A stretch of 18,040 bases of DNA from Gammaproteobacteria bacterium. Lineage in GTDB: Bacteria > Pseudomonadota > Gammaproteobacteria > Pseudomonadales > Azotimanducaceae. Position numbers and translations under genes: made by a program. Position 1 is the stretch's first letter. Every line of letters begins with the position of its first letter. Below, piece by piece: positions 1 through 7,490 of this stretch. The notes below the pieces were generated by a model. The model ran no database searches and was not told the origin of the DNA. It worked only from the letters and a program-made list of their open reading frames with translations. The stretch spans positions 1-18,040 of the forward strand of contig PBAA01000029.1 of assembly GCA_002715785.1 (NCBI GenBank), read 5' to 3'.

Positions 1-1747
1 ACGGATAGGTGTCACCTTCATAATCCGTATACGTAATCGTTCCATCCAATCTTGGATCACGATCATCACTAATCTCCTCCCGCCGCGTCTCAAGTCCGAT
101 CAACATACCGACGGGGCCAGCTGGTAGGTCAAAGATCGCGCCGTTTGAAAATTTGATGTCAAACATTCGTAATTCACTTTCGCCGTTTCGATAGACATCA
201 ATCACAGCGCGTTCAATGTTTGAATCGACCCCCGCACTAAACGGGTTGTACGCCGCGGGCGTGGCGTCATATAACGCTTCCTTGATTAGGTTGTTGGACA
301 ACCTGTTGCTCGTTACGTCATCCGACGTTGCCTTGGACGCAAGAAATGCACCTTCCCAATCCCATTTTTCGAATGACCCGCGGAAACCTTGCAAAATACG
401 GTAGGTCTTTTTCTCGACGTTAACGATGCGAGGTATTTCCGCATATCGATAGTTGTCGATGTACACGTTTTGGCCGGCAAAAATGGTATTGCCGTCCACG
501 GCTAATTGATTGAGGTAATAGTGATCGGGTCCTAGCCGATGCTTGGACGAACTGAATGCAAACGAAGGGTGGCGGGTGAGATTACTTTCCGACGTGTAAT
601 AACCAAACTCAGTAAAGGACTCGTTGCCGTTCTCGAGTTCGTGATTAACAAACACGAAGAAATTGGTCCGATCCAATTCGGATCGCTGATCGGTGCCGCC
701 CCACATGTTAAATCTTTCAACACCGTTACCGTCCTCTGCGATGCAGGTGCCGTAGCCAGTATCGAAGACTTGACCATTCTGGCTTGAGCGATTGGAGCAT
801 CGCTCATCGCCCAGTGGAAACACTTCGAATTCGCCATTGCTATCAGTAAATACCCGGTCGTAGTCCGCGTAATCGGTTCCGGCGAGCTCGCTAGAATCCA
901 CCAAATCAAACTGACCGTAGAGCGAATTGGTGCTGGTATTACGAAATCTCGTGTCGCCCGCCCAAAGGGAATCTTCCGGTATCAAATGCCGATGATCTGA
1001 GTTACCCCACCGAGCGTCTTCTGATGCTCGGATACGGTCACGACTATAGCGATCAACATAAATGCTGACATTGGTCGCGCCGTCGTTCGCGTCGAAACCG
1101 GCTTTAAACGAAAGCGTCACATCCTGCGCATCGAAGTGATCGAAACCAGTGAATTTAGTCTTAAGCGAATACCCCTCGTAATTCGCATCAATGACGTAAT
1201 TGACAACGCCTGCGACGGCGTCTGCACCGTAAATTGCAGAAGCACCATCACGCAGGATCTCGACACGATCCATGCCGTTCACTGGAATCAGGTTGGAGTT
1301 GACGGTTGTAGCGGGCACGAAGTCTCCGCCAAGTAATTCGGTCTGGTATCCGGGCGAATTCACCAGACGCCGGCCATTCAGTAGGGTTAAGGTATTTCCC
1401 GTCCCCATGTTTCTTAAGTTATAAGCGCCTACATCACCCCGCGACGAATTGACACCGCCCGACGCATTTTCAGCTTCGTTGAACATGTTCATCCCATTCT
1501 CGGAGATGTTCTCTAGCAGCTCGTCCCCGGCGTCGACACCAAAAGCTTCGATGTCCTCGGCGGTAATCACGGAGACTGGTAGAGCACCCGCGATCTTGGC
1601 TCCCTTAATTTGGGTTCCGACGACCACTATTTCCTCGATTGTTTCGTCGTCGTCCGCACCTAGCGCCACACCATGTAAACCCAATACAGTGGCGATTATT
1701 GCGATACCTCGAATGAAATTGAGACGCGTGAAAGCTGATTTCTCCAT
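1..1747 (-). CDS. TonB-dependent outer-membrane receptor (C-terminus beyond window)
   Basis: The reverse strand is open from an ATG at 1747 to the left edge, 582 codons, without a stop. Residues 1 to about 31 form a signal peptide (basic start, hydrophobic core, cleavage near Ala31). A TonB-box-like stretch, ETIEEIVVVG, lies at 35-44. The plug domain follows to about residue 185, with LTLLNGRRLVN at 120-130 and the hallmark RVEILRDGASAIYGADA at 161-177. The rest reads as barrel strands and loops rich in aromatic and acidic residues. The start is supported by GGAGAGG nine bases upstream. Receptors of this type import a large or scarce ligand across the outer membrane using TonB-ExbBD energy. 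The barrel end is outside the window, so completeness is unknown. The ligand is not evident; the divergent esterase, permease and amidase suggest an organic ester or amide rather than iron, which is inference. Confidence 0.95.
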   Translation of the reverse strand, partial: MEKSAFTRLNFIRGIAIIATVLGLHGVALGADDDETIEEIVVVGTQIKGAKIAGALPVSVITAEDIEAFGVDAGDELLENISENGMNMFNEAENASGGVNSSRGDVGAYNLRNMGTGNTLTLLNGRRLVNSPGYQTELLGGDFVPATTVNSNLIPVNGMDRVEILRDGASAIYGADAVAGVVNYVIDANYEGYSLKTKFTGFDHFDAQDVTLSFKAGFDANDGATNVSIYVDRYSRDRIRASEDARWGNSDHRHLIPEDSLWAGDTRFRNTSTNSLYGQFDLVDSSELAGTDYADYDRVFTDSNGEFEVFPLGDERCSNRSSQNGQVFDTGYGTCIAEDGNGVERFNMWGGTDQRSELDRTNFFVFVNHELENGNESFTEFGYYTSESNLTRHPSFAFSSSKHRLGPDHYYLNQLAVDGNTIFAGQNVYIDNYRYAEIPRIVNVEKKTYRILQGFRGSFEKWDWEGAFLASKATSDDVTSNRLSNNLIKEALYDATPAAYNPFSAGVDSNIERAVIDVYRNGESELRMFDIKFSNGAIFDLPAGPVGMLIGLETRREEISDDRDPRLDGTITYTDYEGDTYP

Positions 1748-2065
1748 GGATCAGGTCCTCTCCGGTAATCGATTGCCGTTAGGCGTGAATAATATATGCA
1801 TAACGCTAATAAGCATATATACCAGCACAGGCTTTTCTTCGTTTAGATCGGTTTCCCGCGCGACCTCGACTTATCACGAATATTTTCATACTTCTCTTGT
1901 CATATATAACTCATAAACTACTGAATAATGGAGATATATTAATGCCGCGTCCTATACCGAAATGATCGATGTCACGTCCCAAGCGGATGGCGTTACGCGT
2001 TGGCAAATTCAAATCCAACATGGACTTAGATGACGACGTATATTTGATGCCAAAGGGAGGCAACC
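1748..2065. promoter_or_regulatory. Divergent intergenic region between receptor and esterase genes
   Basis: These 318 bases separate two divergent genes, so they must hold both promoters. The receptor-proximal part (about 1790-1820) and the stretch near 1900-1940 are strongly AT-rich with TATATA-like tracts. An 8-bp inverted repeat lies at 1792-1820 (separate entry). I could not assign -35/-10 boxes with confidence. A seven-codon ORF at 1942-1965 preceded by GGAG is the only small coding candidate. No longer gene is credible here. Confidence 0.6.
1792..1820. repeat. Inverted repeat ATATATGC-13-GCATATAT, possible operator
   Basis: Perfect 8-bp arms lie at 1792-1799 and 1813-1820 with a 13-base spacer. 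The repeat sits 45 to 73 bases upstream of the receptor start, where an operator or promoter-overlapping binding site would be expected. The centre-to-centre spacing of 21 bases is two helical turns. The arms are AT-rich, so chance is not excluded. No regulator gene is present in the window to pair with it. Confidence 0.45.
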
Positions 2066-3181
2066 ATGGATCGAATCAAGCTATTGCTCGTTATCACGTG
2101 TGGCCTTTTCGTCAGTGCATGCGCTGGCGTCGAGGACAACTCCAACATAACCATAAAGGCGACTACAGAACTATACGACGTCGAATCGAAATCACGAGAC
2201 GCCAAGGTTCCAGTCTCGGTTCTGCTACCACCCAACTTCGATAGAAACGGACCACCCCTGCCCCTACTTATTCATTTACACGGAGGCGGAGGTGACCGGA
2301 ACACCCTGGTTTCCCTGGTCGAGAATTACACCGACATGTTTGACCGAGGTGTCCTTCCTCACATGGTTGTCGTGTCATTTTCGGGCGGACCCACAAGCTT
2401 TTATCATGGGACATGGGAGCAATTTGTCGTCGATGAGCTACCCCGTTGGGCTAGCGAAACATTTGGAGCGTTGTCGGATCCAGAGCATTTAACGATGACC
2501 GGTATTTCTATGGGTGGTTACGGTTCGCTCAAAATTGGGTTCAAGTTTCCCAATCGATTTAAAGCGATTGCGCCGATGGAACCGGCGATTATGGGGGTAC
2601 TCGAGTGGCCAGAGCCCAACCGTCGTAACTCGTGGTGGCTCGCGAAAGAATTTGCTGAAGAAGTCTGGGGATCTCCTTTCGACCCAAGCAAGTTCTTAGC
2701 CGACAATCCAGCAAATATTGCCGTACGTAATGCCGATGAGATCCGGGCAAGTGGCCTCGATATCTATCTTGAAGTTGGCGATCAGGATTTTATTCAATTA
2801 CACGACGGAGCAGAATTCTTACACCGCGTACTTTGGGATCACGATATTCAGCATGAATATCACCTCGTTCGCTGGGCCGATCATGTGGGGCGCAGTCTGG
2901 GCGAAAGAATCGTCGAAGCGCATGCGTTTCTGGCGGCTTCACTTGCCGGCGGAAAAACGGAACCGACCGATCTTCCATTAACTGATCTTGAGCGGGCGTA
3001 TGCCGAATATCAATTCAGTGACGCGCGGTTTCGAGGTGAACCGGAACCGGACTACACCCTACTCGAATCGGGCGACAGAGCTCCTTCGGTGCATGCGGCG
3101 CTATGGAAACCATTGAAGGACCTGGCCGCCAGCGATCCCGCGATGAAGCGTGCGTACGGGGAACTTCCAGCGACCAAGTAA
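2066..3181 (+). CDS. Esterase-D-like alpha/beta hydrolase, predicted lipoprotein
   Basis: The 371-residue protein belongs by motif to the putative esterase group (feruloyl esterase / S-formylglutathione hydrolase type). A lipoprotein signal ends in VSAC, with Cys19 as the lipidated residue, so the enzyme is probably membrane-tethered and periplasmic. The fold is visible as LLIHLHGGGG at 67-76 (oxyanion region), the nucleophile elbow GISMGG with Ser148, an acidic residue at Asp239 or Asp241 in GDQD, and His273 in WADHVG. AGGGAGG just upstream supports this ATG. Residues from about 300 to 371 extend past the usual hydrolase core and were not recognised. The gene is followed after 15 bases by the permease and then the amidase, an apparent operon divergent from the receptor. 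It likely cleaves an ester of an imported compound; the substrate is unknown. Confidence 0.88.
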   Translation: MDRIKLLLVITCGLFVSACAGVEDNSNITIKATTELYDVESKSRDAKVPVSVLLPPNFDRNGPPLPLLIHLHGGGGDRNTLVSLVENYTDMFDRGVLPHMVVVSFSGGPTSFYHGTWEQFVVDELPRWASETFGALSDPEHLTMTGISMGGYGSLKIGFKFPNRFKAIAPMEPAIMGVLEWPEPNRRNSWWLAKEFAEEVWGSPFDPSKFLADNPANIAVRNADEIRASGLDIYLEVGDQDFIQLHDGAEFLHRVLWDHDIQHEYHLVRWADHVGRSLGERIVEAHAFLAASLAGGKTEPTDLPLTDLERAYAEYQFSDARFRGEPEPDYTLLESGDRAPSVHAALWKPLKDLAASDPAMKRAYGELPATK

Positions 3182-3196
3182 CTACGGCCGATACAC

Positions 3197-4492
3197 GTGG
3201 ACCCTCTGAAGAAAGAATCAGCATCGTCGTCTCTCTCCCGAGGCATATCGCGCGGGTCACTGATCGCGATACTGATCAACCTATTTATCGGGGCGGGAAT
3301 CTTCGGTTTACCTTCTCGAGCCTTTGCACTCGTCGGAAGCTATAGCGTCTTAGCGCTCGTTATCTGTGGTGGCTTGATCGGGTTGATCATTCTGTGCTTC
3401 CTTGAAGTCGGCTCCCGCTTTCCAGGGACCGGCGGACCCTATTTGTATGCGCGCAAGACATTTGGCCGACTCACTGGCTTTCAAGTGGGATGGCTTCTTT
3501 GGCTGACACGGATCACTTCGTTCGCGATCATTTGCGACGTTCTGCTTTCGTACCTGAGCGCAATTTGGCCGACGATCAACGACGGAATCACCCGAACCGT
3601 TCTAGTGACGGCCATTGTGATCGTTCTCACAACAATTAATTACCTAGGCGTTCGGCATGCGGCACGCATGAGTAATGTCTTTGCCGTCATGAAACTGGTG
3701 CCACTCGCTATGTTCGTACTCGTTGGTATTTGGTTCATCGAACCGGGTCATTTTCAGTTCCAACCAATGCCGAATGCCAATACGCTTGCTTTAGCCATCA
3801 TGGTCCTAATCTTTGCGTTCAGTGGTTTTGAGGTAGCCACCATCAACGCGGGCGAAGTACAGAATCCTGAGAAAGCATTTCCCTACGCTCTATTCGTTAC
3901 GGTGGCGCTCGTTTTGGTTTTCTATTTAGCTATTCAAATTGTCGCGATCGGTACGCTGCCTTCCTTGGCGACATCCAGCCGTCCATTGGCTGATGCTGCG
4001 ACCGTGTTCGTTGGACCAATCGGTGCCGTAGTCATTGTTGTGGGTGCCATCATATCGACCTCGGGTACGCTCAACGCGGGGCTGCTGGGTGGCTCACGGC
4101 TTCCCTATGCGATGGCTCAGGAAAATCAAGTCCCCTCATTCTTCGGCCAAACGCACACCAAGTATCACACGCCCACCAGCTCTCTGATGATCACGGCCGT
4201 TGCTTGTTGGCTCGCATGTCTAACCTTCAATTTTGTCGAAGCATTAACAATCAACAGCGTTATCCGCCTGATCACCTATGCGATTGTGTGTGCGGCCTTG
4301 CCGGTATTGCGGCGACGTCCTGACACGAGACCTCCAAATTACGTGGTGCGCATGGGTCCATGGGTTTCCGGTTCCGCACTGTTGTTGTGCGCCTGGCTCC
4401 TGAGCCGGGTTAGCGTGGCTGAGGTATTGCAGGTCTCTGGGGCGATCGTGCTTGGTGGTATTTTGTATGGATTGTCCGCGATTCGAAGATAA
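3197..4492 (+). CDS. APC-superfamily amino-acid/amine permease
   Basis: A 431-residue, highly hydrophobic protein with about twelve transmembrane segments, the normal size for the amino acid-polyamine-organocation family. Diagnostic parts are the first unwound helix with GAGIFGLP at 32-39 and, after helix 2, the GSRFPGTGGPYLYA segment at 72-85, both part of the substrate site in this family. FSGFEVATINAGE lies in the region of helix 6. The start is GTG, fifteen bases after the esterase stop. No clear ribosome-binding site is visible and no other start precedes helix 1, so translation may be coupled to the upstream gene. It should move an amino acid, amine or similar small compound across the inner membrane, probably by proton or ion symport. 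Its place between a secreted esterase and a secreted amidase suggests it takes up a hydrolysis product; that link is inference. Confidence 0.9.
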   Translation: MDPLKKESASSSLSRGISRGSLIAILINLFIGAGIFGLPSRAFALVGSYSVLALVICGGLIGLIILCFLEVGSRFPGTGGPYLYARKTFGRLTGFQVGWLLWLTRITSFAIICDVLLSYLSAIWPTINDGITRTVLVTAIVIVLTTINYLGVRHAARMSNVFAVMKLVPLAMFVLVGIWFIEPGHFQFQPMPNANTLALAIMVLIFAFSGFEVATINAGEVQNPEKAFPYALFVTVALVLVFYLAIQIVAIGTLPSLATSSRPLADAATVFVGPIGAVVIVVGAIISTSGTLNAGLLGGSRLPYAMAQENQVPSFFGQTHTKYHTPTSSLMITAVACWLACLTFNFVEALTINSVIRLITYAIVCAALPVLRRRPDTRPPNYVVRMGPWVSGSALLLCAWLLSRVSVAEVLQVSGAIVLGGILYGLSAIRR

Positions 4493-4504
4493 AACTGTGA
4501 CAGC

Positions 4505-4534
4505 GCACGTGGAGAGGTGTACTTTTCTACGTGC
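4505..4534 (+). repeat. Hairpin between permease and amidase genes
   Basis: In RNA, 4505-4517 pairs with 4522-4534 to give a 13-bp stem with three G-U pairs and a UGUA loop. The outer six pairs (GCACGU with ACGUGC) are perfect. No U-run follows, so it is not a classical intrinsic terminator. It lies just before the amidase ribosome-binding site (AGGGAG at 4542-4547) and could affect mRNA processing or the relative expression of the two genes. Confidence 0.5.
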
Positions 4535-4558
4535 TTCGAATAGGGAGTACAGGTCTTT

Positions 4559-6094
4559 ATGGGAGCGTTATTCCGCGCATTGTGTCTAACCGGTTTATGG
4601 CTAGTTTCGGCATCATCCTCGGTCTACCTCTTCGCCGACACTCACGAAATACAAATGTTAGACGCGTCAATTGAAGAGCTTCAGGATCAACTCCAGGCGG
4701 GCACGCTCTCGTCGGTTGCACTCGTCCAGTGGTACCAAGACCGCATCGATCGATATGACCAACAGGGCCCCGCGATCAATGCAATCCAGCATTCTAATTC
4801 CGATGCGATATCGCTCGCCAAAGCCCTAGACGAAGAGCGTCAAAAATCAGGGCCACGAACGCTTCTGCACGGAATCCCCGTTCTGGTCAAAGACAACTAC
4901 GAAACACGCGGTATGCCGACCACGGCGGGTTCAATCCTATTCAAGGGCCATTCACCCGATAGAGACGCGACCCAAGTGGACCGCCTGAAAAAAGCCGGAG
5001 CGATCATTCTGGCGAAAACCACGATGCACGAATTCGCCTATGGTTGGACCACGGAAGGATCCGCGTTCGGAGCAACAAAGAATCCGTACGGTCTGACGCG
5101 TCATCCCGGAGGATCTAGTGGGGGGACAGGCGCGGGTATCACGGCCAACTTTGCGGTTGTGGGTATGGGGAGTGATACCTGCGGCTCGATCCGGGTACCG
5201 TCAGCTCATAACAATCTCGTCGGTCTCAGGGGGACGCAGGGACTCAGTAGTCGATTCGGAATTGTGCCGTTATCAAGCACTCAGGACATTGGCGGTCCAC
5301 TAGCCCGAAGTGTTCGGGATCTTGCGATCACCTTGGATGCAACCGTCGGATTTGATCAACACGATCCGCAAACCACCGCGTCGATCGGCAAAATCCCTGC
5401 GAGTTACTACGAGGCGTTGACGACGCTGGACCCATCGACGCTTCGACTAGGGGTCTTGGTGGACCGGTTCGGTACCGATCCCGAGGAGATCGAACTTGGC
5501 AATCGGATCAAGGCATTATTGGGAAAACTTCAAGCGGAAGGTGCGAACGTTATCGAAGTCGCGGACCCGCAGGTATACGCGAGTCTTGTGGAAACCCCCT
5601 TCTTTGTTTCTGAATTCGACTTCAGGAAAGACATGACGGCGTATTTAGCAGCCAATCCGTCACTTGGGTTCTCTTCACTCAAAGCGTTGTTGGACGATCC
5701 ACGGATTGTTACCAACGTCGCCAGTCTGCTCAGACCGCTCCTAGGACCCGCCCATGAATCCGAACTGACCTATTTACGGCAACGCGCTCGACGCACCGAC
5801 ACTCGAGGAGCCCTTTTGACGCTTATGCATGAGTACCGCCTGGATGCACTGGTCTATCCGACCGCAACCAGAGAAGCGGTAGAGATAGGCGGACAACATA
5901 CGCATTTCAACTGCCAGCTGGCAGCCAATTCCGGATTGCCAGCCATTTCGGTTCCAGCTGGATTCGGTCCTAATCAAATGCCAATTGCCGTCGAGTTCTT
6001 AGCTGAAAGTTGGAGCGAGCAAAAATTATTGAACCTGGCTCTGACCGTCGAAAAGCTGGTGCCAGCGCGAACGCTGCCGAATTCCACGCCCTAA
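4559..6094 (+). CDS. Amidase-signature family hydrolase with signal peptide
   Basis: This 511-residue protein carries the whole amidase-signature core. The Ser-cisSer-Lys triad is visible: Lys111 in VLVKDNYE, the GGSSGG loop at 184-189 with the bridging serine (Ser186 or Ser187), and the nucleophile Ser210 in DTCGSIRVP. The family usually has DTGGS, so the cysteine at 208 is a small departure next to the nucleophile. The C-terminal GLPAISVPAGFG segment is also typical. The first 26 residues look like a signal peptide ending near Phe-Ala, which implies export; many family members are cytoplasmic. AGGGAG lies upstream of this ATG. The reaction is hydrolysis of a carboxamide. GatA is unlikely because of the signal peptide and the lack of gatB/gatC neighbours. 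It is the last gene of the rightward esterase-permease-amidase group; the substrate is unknown. Confidence 0.92.
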   Translation: MGALFRALCLTGLWLVSASSSVYLFADTHEIQMLDASIEELQDQLQAGTLSSVALVQWYQDRIDRYDQQGPAINAIQHSNSDAISLAKALDEERQKSGPRTLLHGIPVLVKDNYETRGMPTTAGSILFKGHSPDRDATQVDRLKKAGAIILAKTTMHEFAYGWTTEGSAFGATKNPYGLTRHPGGSSGGTGAGITANFAVVGMGSDTCGSIRVPSAHNNLVGLRGTQGLSSRFGIVPLSSTQDIGGPLARSVRDLAITLDATVGFDQHDPQTTASIGKIPASYYEALTTLDPSTLRLGVLVDRFGTDPEEIELGNRIKALLGKLQAEGANVIEVADPQVYASLVETPFFVSEFDFRKDMTAYLAANPSLGFSSLKALLDDPRIVTNVASLLRPLLGPAHESELTYLRQRARRTDTRGALLTLMHEYRLDALVYPTATREAVEIGGQHTHFNCQLAANSGLPAISVPAGFGPNQMPIAVEFLAESWSEQKLLNLALTVEKLVPARTLPNSTP

Positions 6095-6181
6095 CCAGAG
6101 ACTTCAGTCGTGAAAAGTCGACACGTATCAGTGACGCCTTGATCGAGGATTTCGCGAATGCGGGCGGAGGGCGTGGTCATA

Positions 6182-6634
6182 TCAATTTCCCTGCACAAGT
6201 TCCAAGATCGTCCCGTCGGGATCCTTAAAACAAACGAAGCGAGTTGCCGGAGTATCTTTGAGTTTTACGGTCGCAGGTTCTGACAGAAACTCGACTCCGT
6301 TTGACTTGAGAAATTCAACGTCTGAATCAAGATCGTCCGTTGCGAGCGCAATGCGGGCAATGCCCAGATGGTATAGATGCTCATAGGGTGGGCTGTGATT
6401 GCGCGGATCCTGCCATTCAAGCAGATCAAGCACCAAAGGCGTCTTCGAATCCCTCAAAATTAGCAACGCGCCTTTCACCGTGTACGGTCGCATGCCGACG
6501 GCGGCAGCCACCTCCACCGTATTGTTAGGTGGTACATCGACCAATTTCTGAAACCCGAGCAGCTCATAGAAGCTCAAGGAGCGATCAAAATTTGAACAAT
6601 TAATATTGACGTGAACCAAACCGGTAATAGTCAC
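6182..6634 (-). CDS. VOC-superfamily (glyoxalase/bleomycin-resistance fold) protein
   Basis: A 150-residue protein with two beta-alpha-beta-beta-beta repeats. The first begins GLVHVNINCSNFDRSLSFY (5-23) and the second GIARIALATDDLD (91-103), ending FKDPDGTILELV (136-147). Metal ligands of this superfamily would be His8, an acidic residue near 70-73, a histidine at the second-repeat start and Glu145. The third position is Arg94 here, so metal binding may be changed or lost. The start is GTG and overlaps the dehydrogenase stop as GTGA, a strong sign of translational coupling. Members include glyoxalases, extradiol dioxygenases, epimerases and binding proteins, so the reaction cannot be named. 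It is the last gene of the operon carboxylesterase-SDR-VOC. Confidence 0.87.
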   Translation of the reverse strand: MTITGLVHVNINCSNFDRSLSFYELLGFQKLVDVPPNNTVEVAAAVGMRPYTVKGALLILRDSKTPLVLDLLEWQDPRNHSPPYEHLYHLGIARIALATDDLDSDVEFLKSNGVEFLSEPATVKLKDTPATRFVCFKDPDGTILELVQGN

Positions 6635-7407
6635 CGTGACATTTGCCTGATCGTGTCACCGTTATCGATCACCAGTTCAGCCCCGTTGATATGTTTCGAT
6701 TCCTCTGACGCCAGGAACAGCACCATGTTAGCGACATCAAGTGGTTCACCAATACCCATAGCTTTGCGCGTCGCTTCTGGATCTTCTTGTTCCATTAACT
6801 TGATACCCGAAAGCCTTTCGAGCGCGTCATGCACCATGGGAGTTGAAATACTTCCCGGATGTATCGAATTACAGCGAATAAGGTTCTTCTCCTCACGACA
6901 GTAACTAGCAATGGACTTTGTCATGGATCGGATACCGCCTTTCGCAGCCGAATAAGCTAGGTAGGATGACAGCCCTATCAGTGCTGCAACGGACGACATA
7001 TTGATGATCGAACCACCACCGGATTTCGTCATTTCGGGTATCGCAGAACGGCACCCAAAAAAAGTGCCATCGAGATGTACACGCAAGATATCGTGCCATT
7101 GATCAGTCGCGGCCGATTCGATATTCGCGATATGCGCGATGCCGGCATTGTTAACGAGTACATCCAACCGCCCGAACGCCTCGACCGTCGCTTCAATCAG
7201 CCGGGGCCACGAAGACTCTTCCTTGACGTCTTGTTCAAAGAATATCGCCTCCCCTATACATTCATCGGCAACGCGCCTGCCCTCCTCCGCATTGATGTCT
7301 GTCAAAACGAGCCTTGCGCCTTCGTGTGAGAGACGATGCGCATCGGCTTCTCCAAGGCCAGATCCTGCGCCTGTAATTACGACTACTTTATCTTCAACGC
7401 GACCCAT
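6631..7407 (-). CDS. Short-chain dehydrogenase/reductase (classical SDR)
   Basis: At 258 residues this is a standard classical SDR. The nucleotide-binding motif TGAGSGLG is at 12-19, with Asp37 at the end of strand 2, which favours NAD(H) over NADP(H). NNAG is at 86-89. The catalytic residues are Ser139 in NMSSVA, Tyr152 and Lys156 (YSAAK). The HPGSISTPM segment after the active site is also typical. The ATG is preceded by a purine-rich AAGGGGGG. It probably oxidises a secondary alcohol or reduces a ketone in the cytoplasm. The substrate is unknown; steroid, terpenoid and 3-hydroxyacyl substrates are all seen in close relatives. It follows the carboxylesterase by 83 bases and overlaps the VOC gene by four. 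Confidence 0.93.
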   Translation of the reverse strand: MGRVEDKVVVITGAGSGLGEADAHRLSHEGARLVLTDINAEEGRRVADECIGEAIFFEQDVKEESSWPRLIEATVEAFGRLDVLVNNAGIAHIANIESAATDQWHDILRVHLDGTFFGCRSAIPEMTKSGGGSIINMSSVAALIGLSSYLAYSAAKGGIRSMTKSIASYCREEKNLIRCNSIHPGSISTPMVHDALERLSGIKLMEQEDPEATRKAMGIGEPLDVANMVLFLASEESKHINGAELVIDNGDTIRQMSR

Positions 7408-7490
7408 GGACCCCCCTTGTTTCCGAATTCATTATTGGCATTCGGTGTCGATGTCCTCAGGAATTCACGTCATAACACGGTGCCAATACA

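Noticed and set aside
532..909. Leftward 125-codon ORF inside the receptor gene
   Set aside because: Alternate-frame shadow of the continuous receptor reading frame, with no domain signature.
1449..1916. Rightward 155-codon ORF opposite the receptor N-terminus
   Set aside because: It is the antisense reading of the signal peptide and plug of the TonB receptor, whose protein features are clear.
1969..2244. Rightward 91-codon ORF overlapping the esterase start
   Set aside because: It overlaps the well-supported esterase gene out of frame, has no ribosome-binding site and becomes arginine-rich in the overlapped part, as shadow ORFs do.
6100..6119. Small hairpin GACTT...AAGTC after the amidase stop as a terminator
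   Set aside because: The stem is short, has a two-base bulge and no T-run follows; too weak to call.
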